In this document: positions 17,935-26,244 of the stretch, piece after piece | How the letters are laid out: each line of letters opens with the position of its first letter | Position numbering within the stretch: position 1 is the first letter of the stretch | NCBI RefSeq assembly: GCF_051846915.1 | Contig: NZ_JBPYCR010000006.1 | Coordinates: forward strand, 65,336-129,335 | DNA length: 64,000 nt | Direction of reading: 5' to 3' | From: JBPYCR01 sp051846915 | Lineage (GTDB): Bacteria > Bacillota > Bacilli > Bacillales > Amphibacillaceae | The notes under the pieces: model-generated | The model's database searches: none | What the model saw: only the letters and a program-made list of their open reading frames with translations | Told to the model about the DNA's origin: nothing | Program-made: the position numbers and the translations under genes

Positions 17935-19005
17935 ATGAAAACGAAAGCGTTATTCAAGTTTTTATTTATTATTATGATTATTGTATCCGTGCATCCACTC
18001 TCTGTACAAGCAAATGCAGCTAAGCAGACAGCGGTTATTGAAACAGATCATTTGAATGTACGAAGTGGTCCCGGAACACACTTTGAGCAAATTATTCAAG
18101 TACATGAAGGAGAAATTTATTCCGTCATGCAAATAGAAGATAACTGGATCAAAATTAAATTAGAGGAAGGGACCGGGTGGGTTGCTAAAGAATACATAAC
18201 AATAAAGAAAACAGAATCAAGTCAATCATTTGAGGAAATAAAACTTACGAAAGGTTCAACATTTGAAATCAAGTATGCTAACACCCATATTCGTAAAGAG
18301 CCGTCCCTTAAAAGTAAAATCATTCACTTCGCAGATAAGGGAGATAATTTTGATATAGTTGATATCCACAATGATTGGGTGAAAGTGAAAAACGATGATT
18401 ACACTGGCTACATAATGAAAAAGGTAATTGTCAGCAGTATTCCGGCATATGAAAAAAAACTTCAAAATAAAATAATCGTCATCGATGCGGGCCACGGTGG
18501 TTATGATGTTGGTGCTATTGGAAATGAAGGTACATATGAAAAGGATCTTACCCTACAAACTGCTAAGCTACTGAAAGAAAAACTAACAATGTTTGGTGCG
18601 AAGGTCTATCTCACAAGAAATAATGACTACTATTTAAGCCTTTCCAGCCGAGCTAGTTTAGCTAATTCTCTCCCTACAGACCTGTTTATGAGCATCCATT
18701 ACAACAGCTTTCCTGACGCTGCGGACATTAGCGGAATTAGCACCTATTATTATGACGAACAACATATGAAGATCGCCAATCATGTTCAAAATAAACTGAT
18801 AGAAAAAACAAATGACACAGATCGCGGTGTAACTTTTGAAGACTTTCAAGTATTGAGACAAAACGGTAAACCAGCTCTTTTATTGGAACTTGGGTTTATA
18901 TCAAATGCGAAAACGGAACAGAAAATATTAACGAATCAATATCAGGAAAAGTTAACAGATGGAATGATCCAAGGTATAAACATTGGTTTTACGGAACAGA
19001 AATGA
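17935..19005 (+). CDS. yrvJ: N-acetylmuramoyl-L-alanine amidase with two SH3b domains (YrvJ-like)
   Basis: The 356-residue exported protein has a signal peptide (1-28, ending VQANA), two bacterial SH3 wall-binding domains (about 31-90 and 108-170) and a C-terminal Amidase_3 domain (about 180-352) with zinc ligands His187 in DAGHGG, Glu202 in YEKDL and a His in MSIHYNS, plus the catalytic Glu in LLELGF. It should cleave the peptide from the glycan in peptidoglycan. I use ATG 17935: it restores a proper signal peptide and lies downstream of a good promoter. B. subtilis YrvJ has more SH3b repeats, so this is a shorter form. Confidence 0.93.
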   Translation: MKTKALFKFLFIIMIIVSVHPLSVQANAAKQTAVIETDHLNVRSGPGTHFEQIIQVHEGEIYSVMQIEDNWIKIKLEEGTGWVAKEYITIKKTESSQSFEEIKLTKGSTFEIKYANTHIRKEPSLKSKIIHFADKGDNFDIVDIHNDWVKVKNDDYTGYIMKKVIVSSIPAYEKKLQNKIIVIDAGHGGYDVGAIGNEGTYEKDLTLQTAKLLKEKLTMFGAKVYLTRNNDYYLSLSSRASLANSLPTDLFMSIHYNSFPDAADISGISTYYYDEQHMKIANHVQNKLIEKTNDTDRGVTFEDFQVLRQNGKPALLLELGFISNAKTEQKILTNQYQEKLTDGMIQGINIGFTEQK

Positions 19006-19015
19006 GCTAGGATAT

Positions 19016-19440
19016 AACTACCAAGCTAAAGAGGATAAGTAATCCAAGCGAACGATTTGCTATAGTTATTTGTTGTAAAATGCGACGTAGCTGCAATGTT
19101 CTTTCCCGCTGCGGACAGTCGCTTTCCACGGGCAACACTTCAGCTTCCTCGAAAGCAAACACCGCTTCCTGCAGGATCTTCAGTTGGGACTGTGCGTATA
19201 TGCCCGCCCCACCGAAAATATTTGTCGTAACGCCTTCATGACCAACCTCATGTAGCCCGAGGCTTACCGCGAGTCCTCGGCAAAGAAGACACCTTGAATG
19301 CGAATGCATGAACGGATGTCGCGCTTGTGTCCTGCGGGTGAAAGCGAAATGTATTTTCGGAACGGTTTTTCTGCTCAACTAGAAATTTCTAGCTATTGCG
19401 CAGTTTATGGATATTTAGTAGCGACAAGGAATACAAGAAC
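19016..19440 (+). repeat. Mosaic intergenic repeat, family B, copy 1
   Basis: This G+C-richer stretch between the amidase gene and dtd has no supported gene. The segment 19277-19346, read on the minus strand, is nearly identical to 31316-31385 read on the plus strand, so the bodies are inverted. The tail (about 19404-19440, AGTTTATGG to ACAAGG) matches 31680-31704 in the same orientation. It also shares a GGGACTGTGCGTATATGC block with 38920-38950. A 123-codon minus-strand frame here arises from the repeat and is not treated as a gene. Confidence 0.8.
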
Positions 19441-19444
19441 ACGC

Positions 19445-19507
19445 AAAAAAATCCGAACTGTTGCAAATTCTAATTAAAGAATTAAATCAATCGTTCGGAT
19501 TTTTCTT
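19445..19507 (-). terminator. Terminator of relA-dtd
   Basis: On the minus strand ATCCGAAC (19500-19493) and GTTCGGAT close a stem followed by a T run. The stem arms and flanks are shared with the terminator after yajC at 31708-31766. Confidence 0.75.
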
Positions 19508-19541
19508 TAGCACAATATAATTTTGTTTTAGCTGTGTTCTT

Positions 19542-19985
19542 TTATTCGTTACTATCTAAAACAAATGTTACTGGTCCGCTATTTGTTAGCGTCACTTTCA
19601 TCATTTCTCCAAATTCGCCTGTTTCAACGGGGACACCAGACTCCTTGAAAATTGCATTAAATTTTTCATACAAATTCTGGGCCTTCTCCGGTTTCGCAGC
19701 GTTCATAAAATTCGGACGCCTTCCTTTACGCGTATCTCCATAAAGGGTGAATTGTGAAATAGATAGAATACTACCATTGACATCTAAAAGCGAACGATTC
19801 ATTTTATTTTGATCATCTTCAAATATACGAAGATGCATAATTTTATTCGCTATATATTTCACATCGCTCATTGTATCCTCATGTGTTATACCTACAAATA
19901 CAACTAACCCTTGATCAATTTGGCCTACCGTTTTACCTTTTACAGTGACATTTCCTTTTTCTGAACGCTGTATAACAACTTTCAT
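19542..19985 (-). CDS. dtd: D-aminoacyl-tRNA deacylase
   Basis: The 147-residue DTD protein removes D-amino acids (and Gly from tRNA-Ala) from tRNA. The key family motifs are visible: SQFTLYGDTRKGRRPNF in the middle and NSGPVTFVLDS at the C terminus, where the Gly-Pro pair excludes L-amino acids. It follows relA by 11 bases, the order usual in Firmicutes, and a terminator follows its stop. Confidence 0.97.
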   Translation of the reverse strand: MKVVIQRSEKGNVTVKGKTVGQIDQGLVVFVGITHEDTMSDVKYIANKIMHLRIFEDDQNKMNRSLLDVNGSILSISQFTLYGDTRKGRRPNFMNAAKPEKAQNLYEKFNAIFKESGVPVETGEFGEMMKVTLTNSGPVTFVLDSNE

Positions 19986-19996
19986 TATAATCCCCT

Positions 19997-22201
19997 TTAT
20001 TGCGTTGTTCTAGTTACTGTATAAACATCCTTGATTCGTTTAACTCGATCGACAATTTGCTGTAAATGACCAATATTATTTATAAGAATCGTCAAATGAA
20101 TTGTCGCCATTTTATTACGGTCAGATCTTCCTGTAACTTGAACGATCGATGTTTTTGTTTCATTGATCGCTTGTAATATTTCATTTAATAATCCGTGACG
20201 ATCAAAGCCGGAAATTTCAAGATCGAGTTGATACTCTTTTGTATCAGTAATTTCATTTTTCCATTTCACATGTAAAAACCGTTCTTTCGCTTCTTCTGTT
20301 TGTACATTCGGACAATCAGCCCGGTGAACGGAAACACCTCGACCTTTTGTTATATAACCTACAATAGGGTCTCCAGGAACCGGGTTACAGCAACGAGATA
20401 AACGAACTAATAAATTATCGACTCCTTCTACTTCTACACCTGAATCTCTTCTGCCAGTTCGACTTTTTGGCTTTTCATCTTTCTTCACTTCTTCAATGGT
20501 CGTTTGTAAATCTTGTTCTTTTTTTCTAGTATGTCTCAGCTTTTCCGTTAATCTTGTTGCTATTAGCGCGGCTGTAATTCCTTGATATCCGACAGCTGCA
20601 TACATATCTTCCTCACTTGAAAAATTAAACTTTTCATAGACCCGATCAAGATTTTCCTGTGTGACTACATCTTTAATGTCAAATCCTAGCGATTCAATTT
20701 CTTTTTCAACTTGTTCTTTTCCTTTAATAATATTCTCTTCTCGCTTTTGCTTCTTAAAAAATTGTTTGATTTTATTTTTAGCTTGCGATGTTTGCGTAAT
20801 CTTTAACCAATCCTGTGATGGTCCATAGGAATGCGCCGAGGTCATTACTTCTACAATATCGCCATTTTTCAATTTATAGTCAAGCGGTTCCATTTTCCCA
20901 TTAATTCTAGCGCCTACAGTCTGGTTTCCAATTTCGGTATGAATACGATAAGCAAAATCCAAAGGAATCGATCCTGATGGCAATTCTATAACATCGCCTT
21001 TTGGTGTAAAGACATAAACCATATCAGAAAACAGATCAACTTTTAACGACTCAACAAATTCTTCAGCATCATGTGTTTCATTTTGCCATTCCAGGATTTC
21101 TCTGAACCAAGTCAGCTTTTCCTCAAAAGATCTTTTATCTTTATGAATTTGTTTTCCTTCTTTATAGGCCCAATGCGCTGCAATTCCGTACTCAGAAATT
21201 TCATGCATTTCACTGGTCCGGATTTGGACTTCCAGTGGATCCCCCTTAGGACCGATCACTGTCGTATGCAGTGATTGATACAGATTGGGCTTTGGCATGG
21301 CAATATAATCTTTGAACCTGCCAGGCATCGGCTTCCAGCATGTATGAATAATTCCAAGTGCCGCATAACAATCTTTTATACTATTCACGATAATCCGTAC
21401 AGCCAATAAATCATAAATTTCATTAAATTGAACTTTTTGTTTTACCATTTTTCGATATATACTGTATAAATGTTTCGGTCTACCTGATATATCTGCATCA
21501 ATATGAACCTTTTTTAATTCATTGCTGACGCCTTCCATAACATCTTCAATGTAATATTCGCGTTCATTTCTTTTTTGCTTCATAAGTTGGACAATCCGAT
21601 AGTATTGTTGTGGGTTTAAATACCGTAACGCAGTATCTTCCAACTCCCATTTTATCGTCGACATACCTAGCCGATGTGCTAACGGAGCAAATATTTCCAG
21701 CGTTTCATTAGAGATTCTTCGTTGTTTTTCCGGTGGTAAATGCTTTAACGTACGCATGTTATGCAGCCGATCTGCCAGCTTTATCAAAATGACACGAATA
21801 TCTTTAGCCATCGCAACAAACATTTTGCGGTGATTTTCAGCTTGAATAGCTTCTTTTGATTTATACTTTATTTTGCCGAGTTTCGTTACTCCATCAACGA
21901 GCATTGCCACCTCATGATTGAATGCTGATTCGATCGCTTCGAGACTTACATCTGTATCTTCTGCGACATCATGTAAAAACCCCCCGGCTATTGTTTCTTG
22001 ATCCATTTCTAGCTCAACAAGAATTCCGGCAACCTGGATCGGGTGGACGATATAAGGTTCACCGGATTTTCGAAATTGGTCTTTATGTGCATCTTTTGCA
22101 AATTCATAAGCACGGCGAATAAAATCAGTATCTTCTGTTGTTAAATAAGTGCTCGCTCGCGCGATAACATCATTTCCCGTTAAAATTTCATCTTTAGCCA
22201 C
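19997..22201 (-). CDS. relA: Bifunctional (p)ppGpp synthetase/hydrolase Rel
   Basis: The 734-residue long-form Rel enzyme makes and destroys (p)ppGpp in response to amino acid starvation. The N-terminal HD hydrolase domain is intact (His53, His77-Asp78, Glu81-Asp82), followed by the synthetase domain (KDYIAMPKPNLYQSLHTTV), TGS (VYVFTPKGDVIELPSGS), a helical and zinc-finger region (SRCCNPVPGDPIVGYITKG) and a C-terminal ACT domain. It starts at GTG 22201 after AAAGGTG. It forms an operon with dtd. Confidence 0.97.
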   Translation of the reverse strand: MAKDEILTGNDVIARASTYLTTEDTDFIRRAYEFAKDAHKDQFRKSGEPYIVHPIQVAGILVELEMDQETIAGGFLHDVAEDTDVSLEAIESAFNHEVAMLVDGVTKLGKIKYKSKEAIQAENHRKMFVAMAKDIRVILIKLADRLHNMRTLKHLPPEKQRRISNETLEIFAPLAHRLGMSTIKWELEDTALRYLNPQQYYRIVQLMKQKRNEREYYIEDVMEGVSNELKKVHIDADISGRPKHLYSIYRKMVKQKVQFNEIYDLLAVRIIVNSIKDCYAALGIIHTCWKPMPGRFKDYIAMPKPNLYQSLHTTVIGPKGDPLEVQIRTSEMHEISEYGIAAHWAYKEGKQIHKDKRSFEEKLTWFREILEWQNETHDAEEFVESLKVDLFSDMVYVFTPKGDVIELPSGSIPLDFAYRIHTEIGNQTVGARINGKMEPLDYKLKNGDIVEVMTSAHSYGPSQDWLKITQTSQAKNKIKQFFKKQKREENIIKGKEQVEKEIESLGFDIKDVVTQENLDRVYEKFNFSSEEDMYAAVGYQGITAALIATRLTEKLRHTRKKEQDLQTTIEEVKKDEKPKSRTGRRDSGVEVEGVDNLLVRLSRCCNPVPGDPIVGYITKGRGVSVHRADCPNVQTEEAKERFLHVKWKNEITDTKEYQLDLEISGFDRHGLLNEILQAINETKTSIVQVTGRSDRNKMATIHLTILINNIGHLQQIVDRVKRIKDVYTVTRTTQ

Positions 22202-22327
22202 ATAATCACCTTTATTCGCTATTTATACATGTTCTACCCGAACGCTTTCTATAAAAACCTTATTGATAGAGCTCTTATAATTTAGTATTGAAAATTTTTG
22301 CTTAAAAGTAAAGTAATTAACTATAAG

Positions 22328-22495
22328 AAAAGCGCAAGCGCCCTGCCTAGAAACGTAGCGACTGGACTGAAGCATCTAAGATAAAGGAATCACGATGAGC
22401 ACCACGAATCGATGATGACTTATCGCAAGGCGCTACAGGAAGTCGCCTAGTTTCTGGGTGCTTAAGCTAGACAGCTACGCGGAAAATTTTATACA
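22328..22495 (+). repeat. Structured intergenic repeat, family A, short copy
   Basis: The element runs from AAGCGCAAGCGCCC to AGCTACGCGGAAAATTTTATAC. Its arms pair at long range: AGAAAC-GTA-GCGACT (22349-22363) is complementary to AGTCGC-CTA-GTTTCT (22441-22455) with a symmetric internal loop. The same arms and blocks occur in the long copy at 38574-39013, where extra hairpins are inserted. The flanking bases in 22202-22327 hold only the relA leader, in which I see no clear promoter. Confidence 0.8.
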
Positions 22496-22601
22496 TTCTT
22501 ATCTTTTTAGAAAACTTGGCTTATCGCCAAGCCTTTATGACGAAAGCCTTAGTTGCACTTATGCAGTATGAAAGTTATATACTTTCATATCTGCTAAACA
22601 T

Positions 22602-22739
22602 AGCGCAAGCGCCCTAGTTAAGCCTTAGGCATAGCTTAAGCAAGAAAACGTAGTGGCGGATTTAGTCACGAAGATTTATTGCTTAAGACCTCAAAGGACT
22701 GAGCACTTAAGCTAGATTGCTATGCGTATAATTTTATAC
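22602..22739 (+). repeat. Diverged family A repeat
   Basis: Starts with the same AGCGCAAGCGCCCT block and ends with CTTAAGCTAGATTGCTATGC and ATTTTATAC, as in the copy 280 bases upstream, but the middle differs (it contains its own pairing of AGCTTAAGC and GCTTAAG). It is a degenerate relative. Confidence 0.6.
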
Positions 22740-22857
22740 TTTCCTCAACTATAAAAGTGCACCTTTATATAAGTTCATAATACATAATTGCTTTTTCTAC
22801 AAGAAATACATGGTAAATTACATGCTGGATAAATTCTATCATTTCCTGGCGTGACAA

Positions 22858-22920
22858 TAAAGGGGCAATTATAAGAACAGGTCTGACTTTCAAATGTTTG
22901 AAGTCAGACCCTGGAATGTC
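22858..22920 (-). other. Long hairpin downstream of apt
   Basis: Nested arms AAAGGG / CCCTTT, AGG / CCT and GGTCTGACTT / AAGTCAGACC enclose a short loop. It abuts the apt stop codon and may be a transcription terminator or 3' stabiliser, although no clear T run follows on the minus strand. Confidence 0.5.
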
Positions 22921-22923
22921 CCT

Positions 22924-23439
22924 TTACTCATAACGCATGAGTGTAAAGACGTCATAATTTTTCAACTTATCCATTCCATTTAGATATGAAAGTTCGATTA
23001 AAAAGGCACATCCTGCCACGATTCCACCCAATTCTTCCACTAATTTTATTGTTGCTTCTATTGTTCCTCCTGTAGCAAGCAAATCATCGGTAATTAATAC
23101 ACGTTGACCCGGTTTTACGGCATCCTTGTGTATTGTCAATATATTGTCCCCATATTCAAGACCATAATCAACTTTGATTACATCGCGTGGAAGCTTTCCT
23201 TCTTTTCTGACTGGAACAAAACCTGTTTCCAGTGCATATGCAACAGGGCATCCAATAATAAATCCTCTTGCTTCAGGACCAACAATAATATCTGCTTTCC
23301 TTTTTTTTGCATAGTCAATGATATCATTGACTGCGCTTTTGTAAGCTTGGCCATTATTCATTAAAGGAGTAATATCCTTAAATTGGATTCCTTCTTTCGG
23401 CCAGTTTTCTACTATTTTAATATGCTCTTTATAATCCAT
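22924..23439 (-). CDS. apt: Adenine phosphoribosyltransferase
   Basis: The 171-residue enzyme salvages adenine to AMP using PRPP. The PRPP-binding motif VLITDDLLATGGT is at 114-126, and the N-terminal hood region with FKDITPLM is present. The start overlaps the end of recJ by 11 bases and its ribosome site (GAGGAAG) is inside recJ, so the genes are coupled, as in B. subtilis recJ-apt. Confidence 0.97.
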   Translation of the reverse strand: MDYKEHIKIVENWPKEGIQFKDITPLMNNGQAYKSAVNDIIDYAKKRKADIIVGPEARGFIIGCPVAYALETGFVPVRKEGKLPRDVIKVDYGLEYGDNILTIHKDAVKPGQRVLITDDLLATGGTIEATIKLVEELGGIVAGCAFLIELSYLNGMDKLKNYDVFTLMRYE

Positions 23440-25762
23440 ATACTGCTTCCTCCTCAGGAATATCCACGCGCATTAAGCAATCTGACAACCACGTTTTTAA
23501 TTGTCCGTAACCGGAATAGTACAACACTTTTTCAATTTCTGATTGATTTAGCTGCTTGCAATACAATTCAGATTCATGTAAATTTCGTTTTTTTATGTCC
23601 GTTGCCAGTTGAACAATACGATTATTTACGATAATAAAATCCAGTTCCAAAAACACTTCAATCATAAATATAATCCGATCTTTTGACCAGCCTTTTTGTT
23701 TCATTATAATATGGAGGTCTTTTTCTAGATCTATTTCTTTTTTCTGGATTAATAGTGCATAAAACCATTTAAACGCTTCTCTATCAGGGAATATATCCAG
23801 ATAGGAGCTTTTTTCCACAGTATAATTGGCATGAATAATGCTTGGATTTGTTATTTGAATGATATTTTTTAGTTTATCCAATTCATAGGGCATGTCGAAA
23901 ATAAATACGACATCATACTGCTGCAGTGTATCAGGGTCTGTCTCATAAGTTATCTGGTCTACATGTTCATGCTGATCAACCAATGGGTGTTTATTTTTCC
24001 CAATAATGAGGTGTTTTTTTCCCAATATTATATTCGATTCTATCGCATCCATACTCTTTCGACCACGATGGTCAAATAATTGCCATTCGTTTACTTGGAT
24101 ATCCTCGATTAGTATTTGTGTTTTTTTATTACCGTTCCACTCATTAATACTTAGTTCCCCAACAATTTCAACCGGTGTCTGATTGGCTATCCTATAATAT
24201 AAATCGCCTTTATGAAATCCAACTCCATCTAGCCACTTATCATTATGTTTAAACTGCAGTTTTAAATGATTTTTCATTGCTCCCATTTGTTTCAATTGGG
24301 TAGGTATTGCTTTTAAATGAAAAACTGGTTTTGGATTCTTCATACCAAATGGTGCTAATTTATTAATTTCATTGACAAGCTGTTCATTCATATCAGATAA
24401 TTCTAGTGTTTTATTTATGTTTATGAGTTGTTTGAAATCTTCCTCATTTAGTTGCTCATGTATTAAATTATCCAAAGAGGCTTGAATTTGCTCCAGATGT
24501 TCATACGGCAATGTCATCCCCGCTGCCTGGGAATGACCGCCAAAGTTTGTAAATAAATGCCTAATCTTCATGCAGTTTTGAAACAGGTTAAACGCTGGAA
24601 TACTTCTAGCGGATCCTTTAAGTTCGCCTGTATCGGAATTTACGGTTAATACAATTGCCGGTCGATAGTATTTTTTAACGAGGCGAGATGCTACTATACC
24701 GAGCACGCCTTCGTTCCAATCTTCACGATGAACGATAATTACACCGTTTTTTTCCTTAGTTTCCAATAACTGTTCGGCTTCTTTTACAATTTTAGCAACG
24801 ATTTGTTGACGCTGTTGATTGATCAAGTCAATTTCTTTGGCCATTTCATCTGCTTCCTGCTCATCCGTTGCCATTAGCAATTCTACGGCAAGACTAGCAT
24901 CTTGCAATCTTCCAACAGCATTAAGTCTTGGAGCAAGTAGAAACCCAATAGCTTCTTCAGTTATAGATCCTTCCACATTGCAAGCTTTTTTTAAAGCTTG
25001 TAACCCTAGATTTTTTGTTGTAGCTAATTTTCGCAAACCATGATAAGCAAATACTCTATTTTCTTCAATGAGCGGAACTAAGTCAGCAATTGTTCCGATT
25101 GCAGCAAGATCCAATAAATGATCTGGGAAGTAACCAAGTAAATGCTGTGCAAATTTAAAGGCAACTCCGACTCCTGCAAGTTCTTTAAAGTGATATTCGG
25201 GTGAGAGCTTCGGATGTATAATAGCAAGTGCTTCAGGAATCTCTTCCTGTATTTCATGATGATCCGTTATAATTAAATCGATACCGATTTTTTTGGCAAT
25301 AAATGCTTCATGAACAGATGCAATTCCTGTATCTACAGTAATAATTAAAGTGATTCCTCTTTCATGTGCTTGTCTAAAAGCGGCTTCATTTGGCCCATAG
25401 CCTTCAGTAAATCGATTCGGTATGTAAAAATCACAATTCGCTCCTAGTTCCCGAAGCGCATGAAGTATTACTGCGGTAGAACAGACACCGTCTGCATCAT
25501 AATCACCAAAAACAAGGATTCTTTCTTTACTATCTATTGCTTTATGTACACGTTCAGCAGCAATATCTATCATTGCTAGTTGATACGGACTAATTAACTG
25601 TTCTTTGCTCGGATTAAGAAATTGTTTCGCATCTGCTTCTGATTGAATACCTCTTTGCTGAAGGAGGCTCTTTACGATGGAATTGGTATGATCAATTTCT
25701 GTATTCTCCTGCTTATTCATTTCCGTTTCTAAAAAATGCCATTTAGCATTACTCTTTAACAT
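23429..25762 (-). CDS. recJ: Single-stranded-DNA-specific exonuclease RecJ
   Basis: The 777-residue 5'-3' exonuclease of the DHH family has the metal-binding motifs DYDADG (87-92), VDTGI (about 144), TDHHE (166-170), and the DHHA1 motif GGHSQAAGM, then an OB domain and the long C-terminal extension typical of Firmicute RecJ. It works in RecFOR-type recombination and mismatch repair. The start follows AGGAGTGACTTT. Confidence 0.97.
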   Translation of the reverse strand: MLKSNAKWHFLETEMNKQENTEIDHTNSIVKSLLQQRGIQSEADAKQFLNPSKEQLISPYQLAMIDIAAERVHKAIDSKERILVFGDYDADGVCSTAVILHALRELGANCDFYIPNRFTEGYGPNEAAFRQAHERGITLIITVDTGIASVHEAFIAKKIGIDLIITDHHEIQEEIPEALAIIHPKLSPEYHFKELAGVGVAFKFAQHLLGYFPDHLLDLAAIGTIADLVPLIEENRVFAYHGLRKLATTKNLGLQALKKACNVEGSITEEAIGFLLAPRLNAVGRLQDASLAVELLMATDEQEADEMAKEIDLINQQRQQIVAKIVKEAEQLLETKEKNGVIIVHREDWNEGVLGIVASRLVKKYYRPAIVLTVNSDTGELKGSARSIPAFNLFQNCMKIRHLFTNFGGHSQAAGMTLPYEHLEQIQASLDNLIHEQLNEEDFKQLININKTLELSDMNEQLVNEINKLAPFGMKNPKPVFHLKAIPTQLKQMGAMKNHLKLQFKHNDKWLDGVGFHKGDLYYRIANQTPVEIVGELSINEWNGNKKTQILIEDIQVNEWQLFDHRGRKSMDAIESNIILGKKHLIIGKNKHPLVDQHEHVDQITYETDPDTLQQYDVVFIFDMPYELDKLKNIIQITNPSIIHANYTVEKSSYLDIFPDREAFKWFYALLIQKKEIDLEKDLHIIMKQKGWSKDRIIFMIEVFLELDFIIVNNRIVQLATDIKKRNLHESELYCKQLNQSEIEKVLYYSGYGQLKTWLSDCLMRVDIPEEEAVYGL

Positions 25763-25828
25763 AAAGTCACTCCTGACGAATTAATTATACAAAAGGAGAT
25801 CAAGGAGTGCAATGTTGGCTTTAACTCT

Positions 25829-26125
25829 TTATTCCTCCGGTTTGTCCTCTTCTACAAGCTTATTCTCCTGTAGAATTGCTTCTTTCTGATCATTTGCTAC
25901 TTTCAATTTTTTTATTTCGCGTTGTAATCGAATAATTTTTACACTGCCTGCTATCGCTGTAACGATACAGCCAAGAAGCACGGAAAATAATATAACTAAT
26001 ATCAGGGGTGATTTCCCACTCCAAAATAAGTAGTTAACTTCCACACTGCTCGTGTTTGTTAGGGCAAAAACAGTAATTATAATAATAAAGACGATCGTAA
26101 ATATGACGTACGTCTGTCCCCTCAT
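25829..26125 (-). CDS. yrvD: LapA domain (DUF1049) membrane protein
   Basis: The 98-residue protein has two transmembrane segments (about 5-25 and 40-62) with the short VEVNYLFW link typical of lipopolysaccharide-assembly-protein-A-like DUF1049 proteins, then a charged coiled-coil tail. In Gram-positive bacteria the role is unknown. The start follows AGGGAGG. It lies between secDF and recJ, the place of yrvD in B. subtilis. Confidence 0.85.
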   Translation of the reverse strand: MRGQTYVIFTIVFIIIITVFALTNTSSVEVNYLFWSGKSPLILVILFSVLLGCIVTAIAGSVKIIRLQREIKKLKVANDQKEAILQENKLVEEDKPEE

Positions 26126-26188
26126 CTTTTTTCCTCCCTCTAAAACACTTTCAAGTAATGACTGAAGAGTAGCGAATACCTATTTTAT

Positions 26189-26236
26189 AAAAAGTGCCCC
26201 TGAATCATTTCATTATTCATATCGAAGCAGAGGCAC
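26189..26236 (-). terminator. Terminator of secDF
   Basis: On the minus strand GTGCCTCTG and CAGGGGCAC form a stem with one G-U pair, followed by TTTTTA. It lies 10 bases past the secDF stop. Confidence 0.75.
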
Positions 26237-26244
26237 ATATGATT

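Noticed and set aside
19007..19378. Minus-strand frame of 123 codons between the amidase gene and dtd
   Set aside because: It lies in a family B repeat, has no ribosome site, and its QARHPFMHSHSRCLL-type stretch also appears in a different frame context in the other repeat copy, so it reflects the repeat and not a protein.
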